Positions 36,864 to 50,378 are shown, counted from the first letter of the stretch. The stretch is DNA of 64,000 bases from Gerris lacustris (GCA_951217055.1 OX578276.1:58899307-58963306); one strand, 5' to 3'. A program made the numbers and translations. Notes: generated by a model from the letters alone, not told the origin.

Positions 36864-37110
36864 TTTTTACTTTCTCATATAAAGAGAAAGTATTGTGATG
36901 GCGTGAAAATTCGATTTTGATATTTTGATGGATTTACACGTTTTGAGATCCCCTGAGTCCAAAAATGTGGTTTTTAAAAAAAGTCTGTCTTCTGTGCAGA
37001 TGCTGGAGCCTTAACTACTGGGCCGATTTTGACAAAATTTGACATACATGTTCAGAAAAATTATACCCCGAGGCGATCAATTTTTAGGGTTAAACGTATA
37101 TAGTTTTAAA
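36864..37110 (+). repeat. Family C dispersed repeat
   Basis: Starts TTTTTTACTTTCTCATATAA then AGAGAAAGTATTGTGATGGC, so the end can form a hairpin (ACTTTCTC / GAGAAAGT). It continues through GCTGGAGCCTTAACTACTGG and ACATACATGTTCAGAAAAAT. Related copies lie at 18600-18865 (minus) and 38930-39120 (plus), and the end design resembles that of 52556-53343. Confidence 0.65.
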
Positions 37111-38422
37111 TTGACTCATTCTTGGTTGAGCAAACAACATTTCTTATGAGTAGTTGTATTTATTCATCTTTAAATTTGTGTCATTTGATTTCTTTATCTT
37201 GTAATTTTATTTATAACCTCAAAACTGCAGCTGAAGTTATACTTTTCTCTCTAATTATTATAATAATTCGGTGGGAACTTATATGAAATTGAAATAACAA
37301 ATATGTAAGTGTTAAATATATACATTCTTTTATGGAGGGGGTAAAGAGAATTATTAAGGGGATTCTTTTTGCACTGTCTAATTTTAGATTCTTTTATACA
37401 AAAAGGATCAAAAGACCCTTGTTATCCTACTGCGTGAGTATTCCACCTGTCATCTCTTCGCATGGTTTAAGACTTCATATGCCAATTTTTCACCCTTATA
37501 TATATCGTTGTAAATGAGCAACTTATTTATCTTTGTAACATACAGCAATTTAGTGCTGCCTCAAAAGCTTTTAAAGATATTAGACTGTCAACGAAATTTA
37601 TAATTAAGGTAAATTGCAATGAAATTGTATCAAACCTGCAATGAGAACACGAATAAACAGTCAGCAAATTATATTTGAGTTTCATTTTATGAAACTTAGA
37701 GCTGTTATAGTTAAGTGACTTTAATGTTTAGTTCGAATGTCACTTGCACTGATTCATACTAATTGGTTTCAATTGATTTATCGTTTCCTGTTGCCTACCA
37801 GGACGCTAAAGAAATATTACTTTAAAATAAAGAAATCTAACTTAATTGTCAATTAAATGAGTTCTAAAATGTCAAAGGAATGCTACTTCTTCCTCTGTCC
37901 TTTTTTATTATTACTTAAGCAAGTTAAAACCATTATATTTTGTTTCTGATTATTCTGATATTATGTTTTTTGCCGGTCTACAACTTTTACGTCATACCAA
38001 ATAATGAAAAAATAATCTAATGTCTAATAGATAAAATCATTAAAATGAAATTCACATTATTAACACAGATAAGCTCACAGAGTAAACATGACATGGAAAA
38101 TATTGAAGAAAAGAATGTAATAATACAGAAGCCTGAGCTGAAAGAACAGTTCCTTAGAGCGAGCTGTGGTTGACATGTGGCATTTCTTAAGCATATTCTT
38201 TCCCTTTTAAAGACCGCTTTGTGTGATCTGCTTTGACTTTCTTCTTATTTCTCTTTCCATCAAGCCTTTTCAACGCCATTTTTCGACCACCATTTCATTC
38301 TAAGAACCTTTCTTTGAGATATAATATAGGAATTCTTCATACATCAACTGTGTTCGCTAGAATATTTTTTCGTTTCAGTAGAATATTCTAAGAAAGCAGA
38401 TTGATAGATATGAGTAATAACA

Positions 38423-38423
<1 letters not shown>
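37111..38423. other. Nothing recognised
   Basis: AT-rich, no supported frame; a 61-codon frame at 37332 has no recognisable content. Confidence 0.4.

Positions 38424-38453
<30 letters not shown>
38424..38453. repeat. Poly-A tract (30 A)
   Basis: Followed by AATACAAAATACAAAATAAA. It could be the 3' tail of a lost retrotransposed sequence, but nothing upstream supports that. Confidence 0.95.
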
Positions 38454-38459
<6 letters not shown>

Positions 38460-38929
38460 ATACAAAATAAATTTATTCATAGATGTTTTAATTCATACAT
38501 AATTATATATTATTATAATTATTTGGGATATGGTAAGTAAAACATGAATAAATATAACTTTATATTTCCTGTATTAATAATTTGTATACCTCCCTGTTCT
38601 TGCTTTTTAATCAAACCCTCCAATAAAATACCTTTCGACTTATTATTTTTCGGGACAAAAATAATTAAAAATAACAAATAATTTTATTGACAACCAAAAA
38701 ATTAAAAGATCAATTACAAAGTAGACAAACATATTTTTCTGCATGTATATGCTTCAATTGGTTTAAATATCCCCTTTTATTTTTTTTCTCTGAATAATAA
38801 TTTATTTTAAATTTTTAAAGACAAGTGAATATTATCTTTTATAGTCTTTTCTTTTTTTTTTTACTAAGATCCCCTTTATAAAATTATAAATTAAAAGTAT
38901 AATTAGAATTTACTCGTTCAAATAGTTTT

Positions 38930-39120
38930 TAAAAAATGTCTGATATCTGCTGTCTAATCAAACGCGCGGAATCGAAACAATTGGGGCGATTTTGATTAAA
39001 TTTTGCATACATGTTTAGAAAAATTATACCTCTAGGTGAAATCATGAAATTCCTTTTAGCTCTAAATTTGGAGGCGCTGCCCCCCAAAACTGAAAGATAT
39101 AAAGAAAATTTAGGTCTCAA
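38930..39120 (+). repeat. Family C dispersed repeat fragment
   Basis: Matches 36985-37090 through GGCGATTTTGATTAAATTT, GCATACATGTTTAGAAAAAT and TATACCTCTAGG, and matches 18600-18700 through TTTTAGCTCTAAATTTGG. The left hairpin end is missing. Confidence 0.6.
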
Positions 39121-40363
39121 TAAACTGCTTTGACGATTTTAATTAAACAAATTTTTTAGACCATTAAAAGACGAATTTACCCATATAAATTATTTTTCCA
39201 AGTAAAATCTAGCTCCTAAAATAAAAAAAAATCTAATTTTGCTGAGAATCTAAAACAGAATGTAAACAATCATGTTGAACGCATTTTATTAAAATATGTT
39301 AAAATTAACAAATTAATTAGGTTAGATATTATTGTATTTAAAATCATCATTGTAAAATATGATATAGTTTTGTTAGAATTATTCGTACCATTTTTTTTTT
39401 TACACACAGAAAAGTTCATTATATTTGAAGAATGTTTTAATTCCCTTTATTATAGACTAGTATTCTCGTCAAACAAATTAAAATAGTTGTTTTAGTTATT
39501 TATTGGTTGAAGAAAATATATACTAAAATTAGTATTCCTAAAGGAAATATTTTCATTTCCCACGGAGATACAAATTAAAATAAAGCATTTTGACTGGTAG
39601 CAATGTTTCTTGTAGTCTATTCTAGGCCATCTTGTAGCTGGGAGGGGCTAAGATGTGCCGGTGGCAATAGACCCAAGATGAGGTTTTTATTTTAACTACT
39701 CCCCTGGGATATTATAATATAAGCTACGGAAATAACGATAAACATCTGTTGAGAGACTTCTCTTGCCAACAGATTACTTGTTGAAAAGAACAACGTGACG
39801 TTTGATTTGCTTTATACAACATGCCACTGACATATCGCACCTCGTTTTCTGACAAATAGCTTCAATTTTAATCAAACATCGTGTTTGTTTCTAATTGGTT
39901 TTTTATGGTGGTAACATTTTTTATATTTACTTTTTTTTATTCGTAAAAATAAATATTCTATTATATTTGTATCGTCTCGTCGTAATGTCTGTATTATTAT
40001 TCTACTTTCTCAAATCTTCTATGCTAAAAAAAAATGCCTAGTCCCACTTTTCTCTCACAAATAAATTTTCAATTTTTCTATGTCTCTCATCTTAATTATT
40101 TATTTATTTATGAATAGGACATACAATAACCGTTTGATGCTTATTTTATCTTTCACTTACATGAATAAACGCAATTAAATTTGAATACAAAAAACAAATG
40201 TATTTTACACATTATATTATAGGTTATGATTAATTGTTTTCTGGTGTTAGGTTGGACAAACGAGTAAGTCCGAGTTTAAAGATAAAGATAAAATATGTCA
40301 AACAATTTTATCAGGGAACCTGAGCAAAGCTTAAGAAAATTATAATATTTAATTTTCAAAATA
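39121..40363. other. Nothing recognised apart from one short hairpin
   Basis: AT-rich. An imperfect hairpin lies at 39615-39672 (GTCTATT ... AATAGAC as outer stem, GGC/GCC and ATCTT/AAGAT inside). Confidence 0.4.
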
Positions 40364-40368
40364 CCAAT

Positions 40369-40456
40369 TATAAGATATCAGAAAGTAAGCAACTATAGAA
40401 CATTATATTATTTTACAATATGACAAGCTGTCAACAAAGACTAATATTATTCTACA
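40369..40456 (-). repeat. 3' LTR (88 bp)
   Basis: On the element strand it begins TGTAGAATAATATTAG and ends GATATCTTATA. It is identical by reading to 44266-44353. The pol stop codon TAG lies inside its first five bases. Confidence 0.92.
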
Positions 40457-42506
40457 TATCTCCCCGCTCCACCAGACTTCGCTTCTCTTCTAGCCTCCTC
40501 GATCTTCGGGGCAGCTCTCTCTCATCTCCTACCTCCTGACTCCGCGTCTCGTCTCTATCATCCTCAGCTCCCAATCGGCCTCGTAGCTGGTCTGCGTGCT
40601 TTCTTTTCCTTTCTCCTCCTACCATTACTTCATAAGACAGATCTCCGGTACGGTTGATAACTTCTCCTGGTTGCCACCCTTTTCCCAATTCTAATTTTAT
40701 CCATACTGCTTCCCCAGCTTCAAAACTGCGCTCCCGGCTTTTTTTGTCATGGTATCCTTTCTGTTTCCAGGCCTGCCATTCCATTCTTTCCCTTGGGTTA
40801 GGCTTTAGTCTGTCCAATGGGGTTGGAAGCCTTCGCCCCATAAACATTTCTGATGGACAACGCCCAGTAGTGGTCTGAGGGCTATTCCGATATGTCATAA
40901 GCACTTGTTGCAATCCTAAAACACAGTCTTTACCTTGTCTTCTACAAGCGGCATATCTCTGTTTAAGTGTCCGAATTGCTCTTTCTGCTAAACCATTTGT
41001 TTTCGGGTGATACGGTGCACTTCTGATTAACTTTATGTTGTTGGCTTTGCAAAAAATACTGAACTCTTCAGACCTAAATTGAGGTCCATTATCTGTTACT
41101 AACTGACGAGGGACTCCGTACCGCGCAAACCACTGCCTCAGTCGTTGAATCAAAATATTAGTAGTTGTTCCAGCTAAAACCTCGACTTCAATCCATTTCG
41201 AGAAGGCATCGATCCCTGCTAACCAATATTTTCCATCAACTGGTCCCGCAAAATCTAAATGTACTCTGTCCCAAGCCTGCTCTGGAATACTCCAAGGGTA
41301 TAGAGGGACTTCGGCTTCTTTATCTCTCCCCACTTGACAGGGCGTACACCGTTTTACAAATGTTTCGACATCTTGATCTATATTCGGCCACCAGACATAA
41401 TACCGAGCTAGTGCCCTCATTGCGGCAATCCCCGGGTGGCCGATGTGAAGAGTTCTTAATATACTAGCCTGAAGTGACTTGGGGATAACTGCTCGGTTGC
41501 ACCACAAAAGAACACCATCATCATACGAGATCTCATCCTTCCTTCTCCTAAAACCTTTCATGTCTTCCGTTTCCTCTCCTTCTACAGGCCATCCATTTTC
41601 TACATATCGTACGACTCGCATCAGGTCAGGATCTGTTTTGGTGTTTCTCTTGAGTTTCTCCAAACTCACCAACTCTTCTGCTCCACCTTCCATGCAATTT
41701 ATTGATAGTTCCTCGTATTCTTCTTTAGGATTCGGAAGTCTAGATAAAAAATCAGCGCACCCATTCTCAATTCCTTTTTGGTATTCAATCTGGAACTTGT
41801 ATTCTGAAAGTACCAATGCCCATCTCACTAACTGGTTATTTGCTACCTTAGGTAAATTCCGTTTAACGCCAAAAATCCTTTCCAGTGGTTTGTGGTCCGT
41901 CCGTAAAATAAATGTATGTCCGTACACGAACTGATGGAACTTTCTTACTCCAAATACTAGCGCTAGTGCCTCTCTATCAATCACGGAATATCGTCCTTCT
42001 CTAGGTGACAATTTTCTTGACGCATAGGCTACCGGCCGTTCCGTTCCATCTGCATATTTATGAAGCAGTACAGCTCCCAATCCAATCTCTGACGCATCAC
42101 AAGCAATCACCACCGGCTTCTTCACATCATATGGTACCACTACTTCGGCACCTGTCAACACTCTTTTCACTTCTTCAAATTCTTTTTGCTCCTTTTCTGC
42201 CCAATTCCATTTCACCTTTTTTCCTGTCAATTCGTGTAATCGGGAGCACTTAGCGTGTAATTTCGGAATGAATCTTTCATAAAAATTGATACTTCCTAAA
42301 AACGATCGCAACTCAGTGACGCTTTTTGGTGTTTCTATATTCTGAATGGCCTCCACTCTCTCTGCCGTTGGATGTATTCCATCTTTATCTATTAGGTAAC
42401 CCAGATATTTTACTGACTGTCTCAAAAATGTACATTTCTCCATTTTAGCTCTGAGCCCCACGGCTCTAAATCTACGTAATGATAATGATAAGAACGTTTC
42501 GGTCAC
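40452..42506 (-). pseudogene. Pol C-terminal part: RT thumb, RNase H, integrase
   Basis: An open frame of 684 codons whose nominal start is a GTG at a deletion junction, so it is the downstream half of a broken gag-pol. Residues 12-100 are the RT thumb/connection (KCTFLRQSVKYLGYLID, LRSFLGSINFYERFI). RNase H follows with CDASEIGLGAVL (D137), DREALAL (E179), TDHKPLERIF (D204) and ADFLSRLP (D252). Integrase has the HHCC zinc site (H354, H357, C387, C390) and the catalytic triad D418, D472, E508, with exactly 35 residues between the last two. The tail (WQPGEVINRTGDLSYEV, KHADQLR) looks like a GPY/F module. No chromodomain is evident. The frame stays open to TAG at the 3' LTR edge, so decay other than the deletion is slight. 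Confidence 0.9.
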
Positions 42507-44253
42507 ATTCTTCGACTTCCATTTGTAGGTAGGCGTCCCGTAAATCTATGACTGTAAATTCTTCTCCTCCTACCAATCTCGAAGTCAAATCCTCAAATGT
42601 AGGCAGTAAGTGTTTGTCTTCAACGAGGTCTCTATTTAAAGTTACGCTGAAATCTCCACAGATACGTACCCCTTCTCCCTTTTTTGCGTTCACTGTTGGT
42701 GTTGCCCATTCTACTGGTATTAGTGCTGGGTCCACGGGTTCTATCACCCCTTTATCCACCAACCGACCCAACTCTTTTTCTACTTTTTCTCTAAGTGGGA
42801 ATGGGACCCTTCGTGCTGCAAAAGATCTGGGTTGCGAATTTGATTTAAGGAACACCCTAGCTTTAGTTCCTTTGATCGTCCCCAACTCATTTTTGAACAC
42901 ATCTGCATACTCAGCTAACAATCTTTTTATTTGAGTCGGCATTATTTGAAGTTTTCTATCCTTCATTTCATCTTCTCTCTCCGGTGCTTTATGTGTAACT
43001 GTATGCACTTCTACTCCTAATGGAAGCTTCATCCCGAATGCTAAACACCATGGCAACCCGAACAGTGGTACATCTTGATCTTCCATTACTACTACCGGTA
43101 GCTTCTTGATCTTCTTTCCTACTTTCACCTCCACATAACCCTTTCCTTTTGTTGCTAATGGCTTCTTACCATATCCTAAGATTTTTTCCTCTAGTTTTAC
43201 TAATGGTGGCCTCCCTATTTTTTTCCACCAATCCTTGCTTATAGTGGCTACTCGTGCTCCTGAATCAAATTCCATCAGACATGGTACTCCGTTCAATTCT
43301 ACTTTGATTGAAGCTCGCGGTGCCCGGCGTATAACGCTCCTAACAGTCTGTAAGGTATACTCCTCGCTACTCTCTTCACTCCTTACTTCATCAGCCTCTG
43401 GTTCTAATGCCCTTACAGCCTTTGTCCTCTTCCTTTCCTGAGGGCAAACCCATTTAAAATGGCCCCTCTCTTTACATCTGTGGCATATGGCCTTATTTGC
43501 CGGACATCCTCTATCTCCGTGTTTCCTCCGTATACCACACGTTGGACACGGATCCTCCCCTTTACTCTTATCTATATTTATTCTACCTATAGAAGTATTT
43601 TCCTCTACCTTCTCTGCCAATGTAACCTCCGTTTGTGCTCTCTCCATTGACACCGCTAGTTCCACGACTTTGTTAAAAGTCAAAACCTCACCCGTTTCCG
43701 TCAAACCTTCCGGCCACCGCTGCCTCACTTCTATTTCAAAATTTTTACATCTTGCCCCTGCGACAAATCGGTCTCTTAATCTCTCGTCCCACGTCCTTTG
43801 GTAATGACATAATTGACTAATTTCTCGAAGTCTATTAGCAAAAACCCTACAGTTCTCACCCTCTTTTCTGGACGTTCTTTCGAACTCGATTCTTGCCGCA
43901 AACAATGTCACTTCAGGTTTAAAAAGTTTATTGCATTCCGTAATTAACTCCTCCCACGTAGTATTGTCGACTAAACCCGGTAAAAAATGATTCTCAATTT
44001 CTCTAAGAGGTTTTGCTCCTATATAAGCCAACAAGAGATCTCGGCGGGCTAACTCCTCCGCCGGTCCATCTCCTCCCAGGCCTTTCACTCGGCATGCTCT
44101 TTTAAATTGAGATAAATAACTTACCCAAGTTACGTTTTCTTTCTCGAACACGTGGAAAGAAAATTTCGACATACACCGTCTGACATCTTCCGTTTCCTGG
44201 TCTTCCTCCTCCTTTGATTGCCTCTCGGCCTTTTTTGACTTCTTTCTGCTCAT
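42472..44253 (-). pseudogene. Gag, protease and N-terminal RT of the same element
   Basis: The frame can be extended four codons upstream only from TTG in the primer site, so the first ATG (44253) is the likelier start: 593 codons, beginning MSRKKSKKAERQ. The capsid-like region covers about residues 25-215. Two zinc knuckles follow: CPTCGIRRKHGDRGC (CX2CX5HX4C) and CHRCKERGHFKWVC (CX2CX4HX4C). The aspartic protease shows MEFDSGARVATIS, with the DSG active site. RT runs from about residue 455 through WATPTVNAKKGEGVRICGD to motif A (FTVIDLRDAYLQM). It then breaks off at CDRNVLI in a low-complexity run and a stop. The gag start overlaps the primer-binding site, so there is almost no leader. Confidence 0.9.
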
Positions 44254-44264
44254 CCTCGTCGCCA
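44251..44264 (-). promoter_or_regulatory. Primer-binding site, tRNA-Ser type
   Basis: TGGCGACGAGGATG on the minus strand, one base from the 5' LTR. It matches the complement of CCA plus the acceptor end of eukaryotic tRNA-Ser(GCU), recalled from memory of that tRNA. It overlaps the gag ATG. Confidence 0.8.
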
Positions 44265-44265
44265 A

Positions 44266-44353
44266 TATAAGATATCAGAAAGTAAGCAACTATAGAACAT
44301 TATATTATTTTACAATATGACAAGCTGTCAACAAAGACTAATATTATTCTACA
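44266..44353 (-). repeat. 5' LTR (88 bp)
   Basis: Copy of 40369-40456. It would carry the promoter; with only 88 bp no clear TATA/Inr arrangement can be assigned. Confidence 0.92.
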
Positions 44354-44512
44354 CCAATAAAATCATAAAACCAAAAATTGCAGTTTTTGGGGGCAGGATA
44401 CCTGATATAAAATTTTGATTATAATAAATCTTAATTTGTAAAGATGCAGGAGCTTTATAAAATGCATATTTTTTTGAATTTCCACCTATAGGGATCTTGT
44501 TTTGGGGACGCC

Positions 44513-44522
44513 CTCTCTCTCT

Positions 44523-44574
<52 letters not shown>
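44513..44574. repeat. (CT)n microsatellite
   Basis: TCTCTC tract with one ATTC interruption, just downstream of the LTR element's right flank. Confidence 0.95.
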
Positions 44575-44871
44575 GATTAGAAAAATCTCTCTTAGAATTA
44601 ATCTATTAGATTAGAACAACTACTAACTGTTCTATAATCTTTATTGTATTTCTTTGAGAATCTACTGCCCTAACGTTATAATATAATTAAGAAATTTAAT
44701 ATGAGAAAATTGTTCGAGTAATCATCATAAATTAGAAGTTACATAATTGGTAAAAAAAGTAAGCTATATGTTTATCAAATATATTTTAAAAAGGGATGTT
44801 TTGATTTAGAGTTAGAGAGTTAAATAATGAATATATTTTAGACGCAATGTACATGATTTATGTAACACAAG

Positions 44872-46585
<1,714 letters not shown>

Positions 46586-47240
46586 GGCACAAGGCTTCCT
46601 CACTTCCTATTATTGGACGAAGCTCATAATATGTGATTTGGATCTGTTTTAATTCCCAGTGGTTGTGTTAGTATTTTATTAATAAAATTTGACTATTGAT
46701 TTGAGACAATTTAAATAAACAAGGCCCTATCCGCAAGCAACTATTAACAAACCATTTAAATTTCTTCAATATTCGAAGACATAAAAAAATCACATTGCAA
46801 TACGTTACCACCGGTAAGCCCGGAAGCAAATATATACATGTATTTTGCTTCCGAGCTTACTGAAGGTAACGTAAGCTATGTGGTCGTTCTGAAGAACGAA
46901 AATATTTTATGGCTCCGATTTTAAAAATTCCAAGCCAGAAATACGGAACATTTTTGGCTCCGTGTCTGTCTGTCAACTGTCTGTCGCACAATTATTGCAA
47001 ACCAATATATTTTAAAAACTGCTCGTCCGATTTTAATGTAATTTGTATGTTAGGTCATAATTAGGCCAGTGTTGGTTCCACATAAGTTTCAACCTTTTGC
47101 GCCCATTTGTTTCTCTTCAACTTGCGCACTAACATACATTTATTTACACCTATATCTATAAACGTACTAATCTGATTTTTATGAAATTTGGATGGTTTGT
47201 CGGAATTAGAAGACCGCAAATAGAACCAAATTTCATGGTT
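46586..47240. repeat. Two family A copies head to head
   Basis: A shortened minus copy (46586-46826; right-end motif GTGTGGCACAAGGCTTCC, left-end motif CGTTACCACCGGTAAGCCCG) is followed after TATATACATGTATT by a plus copy (from 46843; GCTTCCGAGCTTACTGAAGG). The two left ends face each other, giving an inverted junction around 46834. Confidence 0.75.
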
Positions 47241-48193
47241 CAAGTGCAATTGGTTTTGTAGAACTCGTCATGGCCAATCCCGCTTAGCCATATTGAATCA
47301 AGATGGCTGAACGCTAAACGATTTCTTAGCAAGTACCTAGTGGATTTCAAAATTTCAGCTTTAAGTTATTGTCGTTCTAGAGTGATGAGGGATTAGAAAA
47401 AATTTAGAAATAGAGATGTGAGCTTAATGTACAAAGAAGATTAGTGTGAGTGCTCATTTAATTTAGAATGAAGCTCCACAACATTTGTAAGGAAAATGTT
47501 ATAATGGAGTTGGTTGCTTTTGAGTTTTGTTGTGCGATAATTAAAATAAACGTGGTTTCAGTATTTAAATCCGTATACAGCTGCTAAAGTTTACCTAGCA
47601 GGAGGGGGAAACCATAGTAAGTCATTCCCGGTCTGATCTGAAGGGATGGGCTATGATGTTAAAGTTGAAAGAAAGAGTAAATACGAAGGCCTTTTTAAAT
47701 TGTCTTGCTGTAATTTTATTATTTCATTCAATTTTTCTTCACATGTTGCTAGGTCATTTAATTTTCGAAATACTAACATTACTTTACCTTACTTATTTAA
47801 TATAATAAGTTATTAAAATGCTTAGTGCAATCATTTTAATGATAATTATTTTATTTTACTGTCAGATATGTTTAATGTCGTTATAATTATTTGTGCACAA
47901 GAGGTGTAGAATTAAGGTAGAGGGTAGGGGTAAAGAAAGAAAAAGAGCGAGAGAAGAGGCTTACTTGGTGTGCTGACCGGTGGCTTTGGGTAAGTGGCAG
48001 ATAAAGTTGGATGAAGTGACACCACAAAAATAACAGTCTTATTCACTCGACTTCTTGCACTCTAATTTAGCTTGAATTTGCAGTGGTTTATATTAAAGTT
48101 AAGCTTATTTAGAAAAAAACTGAAAGAGGAAGAGGTACCGGTAAGGGCAAGGTGAGAGGCGGAAGCGGAAGGAAGGGAATAGTAAGTTATTGA
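47241..48193. other. Unrecognised with purine-rich stretches
   Basis: 47905-47970 and 48120-48180 are A/G-rich. No supported gene. Confidence 0.35.
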
Positions 48194-48199
48194 ATGCGA

Positions 48200-48640
48200 G
48201 GAAGAAAAGCCGCCACTGAAGAGGCGGGAAATTTAAATCCAAAACCTAACAACAGGCTTAGCAAAGAATTCTATTATAATTATGGAGTACCTCGAGATGG
48301 GCTATCAGCTGTTCTATTAAACCTTGCCTTTCATGAGTTAATAGTTCCTATTAACCAAAATGGTACAATATACAATAACTCAAGCCAGATCTGTGAATAT
48401 GCAAATGGTTTAGTTATACTGACAATGGCACTAATATCAAGAGTCGATTCAGTAAAATCATCAAAAGAGAATCAACGTGAGTAGGAATGAGAGTTTATCT
48501 TAGCAAAACAAAGTATATTATGCTGTAAAGTGTATCAGCCGAAGAAGCACGTAGAGTTCTAAAGAAATTAACTATTGGTGAGGTCACACATTGGGTGTGG
48601 AGAGCTTTTTGTATCCGGGCACGCTAGTTGGCGCTCCAAG
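48200..48640 (+). pseudogene. Non-LTR reverse transcriptase fragment
   Basis: The frame 48194-48484 includes EFYYNYGVPRDGLSAVLLNL, which corresponds to the RT motif B region usually reading GVRQGDxLSxxLFNLAL. It continues with HELIVPINQNGTIYN and SSQICEYANGLVIL, corresponding to the catalytic YADD box. Here the second Asp is Gly and the first Asp is Asn (YANG), so it is catalytically dead. After stops and frameshifts, VESFLYPGTLVGAP (48595-48640) matches the downstream YLG region. Only the palm remains. The clade is not certain; the text resembles insect endonuclease-RT elements different from the jockey-like copy at 5.8-7.4 kb. Confidence 0.7.
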
Positions 48641-48684
48641 ACGTTTGACAATAATTCTTGGAGGATGGTACAGCAGGTCAAAGT

Positions 48685-48701
48685 CCCCCCCCCCCCCCCC
48701 C
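48685..48701. repeat. Poly-C tract (17 C)
   Basis: An uninterrupted run of C directly after the RT fragment; sequence length in such runs is often unreliable. Confidence 0.95.
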
Positions 48702-50378
48702 GGGCTGCAGTGCCTACATAGAAGTAGGTACAATTTCAAGTATTTTTATTTGAGTACTTACAGCAAAATTCTATCTTTCTAACTTTATTATTTTAGGTGT
48801 CAGATTATTATGTTCTGTTTTTTGGTGATTCTCTGTGTGGAGCCCTAATAATTTTTGAAGTCATATACTTGACGTAAATTAACCTAGAAGATGGCATTTT
48901 CTTAACTTATACAGATTTCATTTAGGTGAGTTATCCTTACTCATGCAAATGCAAAGGAAATCTACAGCAGAATTATATTCGTAAAAATTATTTTGATAGT
49001 GTTGAGAGAAGATTATTGTAATTTAAGATTATTGTGATGTAAGATTATTGTAACCTCTTATAATAGCTCAATTTCACTAAAGACGGAAATTATATAGAAG
49101 AAATGAAAGCTGCAATCTGACTGATGTTGCTTCGGAATCTTGAGTTTGGCAACTGTCGGCAGTCCAGTTTGTAGAAAGCAGCTTGTTTTGATATTTCAGA
49201 CAGTTTCTTGTTAACATCTCGTTAACTCGAAAAAACGAGGAAATCATTTAAGAGGTAAAAAAAGGTAAAATAACCTTTTTTAAGGATAATTACAGGTTGC
49301 TAGGGACTGGGGGGCGTGGCGTGGTTTGTTGGTTTTAGCCCTCGAAAATTGTATGTACAGATGGAACGGCGCCACAGGTAGTTCATCCATTCAGGTAGTC
49401 CTCAATATCTTAAGTGGTAAAAAAAACTCTTCTAGGACATTGTCCGAGAAAATTATAAACCTTTTACAATCAGATCCTACCTGATGTAATTTATTTCCTT
49501 AAAAAATGTTTGCAGCTGCAGTGATCTTACATGTACGCCGAATACGATTAGAAACATTTGGGTTGATGTCAGCTTGTGAGTCACCATGGAAAGATTTATT
49601 TTTTCTTTGTACTCTGAGCTTATGTGTATAAATATAAGTCACGTCATATACCTCAGATCTAACTAAAACTAAAATAAACTGGATAAAAACTTTATCAACA
49701 AGCTACTTGACGGAGGGGGGGGGGATGACTATATATCATGGTTACAATCGATAGAATATTCTTAACAATTGTTTCCATATAAATATCGGGATCTTATAGT
49801 CCTCATTATGTAAAAATCACTGTTAAAATTAATATATTTTTATTTTCTTTGTAATAATATTTGTAATGTGTTCTAATTAATTGTAAAAGGATTATCATAC
49901 CGTATAATAGGAAGTCTCTTAGATAAGAGATATTTATGTTTAATATCACTTTTTTAGTAAACCTATTCCTCGTGCTTGTTTGAACTTAAAGAAAAGCGTG
50001 AGAAGTCTGACCATAGTGTCGAATGGTTAAAAGCTAGGCCAGGTTGATAAGTAGAGTTGAGGTGGAGGATGGGCCGGGAAAAGAGGATTAGGCAACCTAG
50101 AGCAACGCTACCTCGAGAGCTTGGCCTACCTCTTTTGGAAACAGTAACTTTTCAAGGGATTTCCCTACCCAAAACGTTCCGACCAAATTAACCTGCTAAG
50201 TCTGCATTTATACTAAATAGCCCCCTCTTCCATTAGCCTTAAACTTCAACTCTCTCCCAGGTTCTCTAACTTTAAAAATAAAACAATAGATTTTGTATTG
50301 AACCTTTCACTGGATTAATTTTAAAGGTGCTCCTCAAACCTTGTGAATTACTATTTTCAATAGAAAACATAATATTTT
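48702..50378. other. Nothing recognised
   Basis: AT-rich to moderate G+C (50000-50280) with no supported frame; a poly-G of 10 near 49716. Confidence 0.4.

Larger units (their letters stand above)
40364..44358 (-). mobile_element. mag-like Ty3/Gypsy LTR retrotransposon, RT-deleted
   Basis: A full-ended element of 3985 bp (40369-44353) flanked by the 5-bp duplication CCAAT (40364-40368 and 44354-44358). Two 88-bp LTRs read as identical. The primer site next to the 5' LTR (TGGCGACGAGGATG) is complementary to the 3' end of a tRNA-Ser(GCU) with CCA. Short LTRs of this size and a serine tRNA primer are known for Bombyx mag. Gag, protease, partial RT, RNase H and integrase are present, no env. It is out of order for autonomous movement because RT lost its catalytic core. 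A purine-rich stretch (GGTGGAGCGGGGAGA) precedes the 3' LTR and is the likely polypurine tract. Confidence 0.93.

Noticed and set aside
40654..43804. Plus-strand frames of 63-151 codons
   Set aside because: Antisense shadows of the minus-strand gag-pol of the LTR element.
44251..44265. TTG at 44265 as gag start
   Set aside because: It is a non-ATG codon inside the primer-binding site; the ATG at 44253 in the same frame is more plausible.
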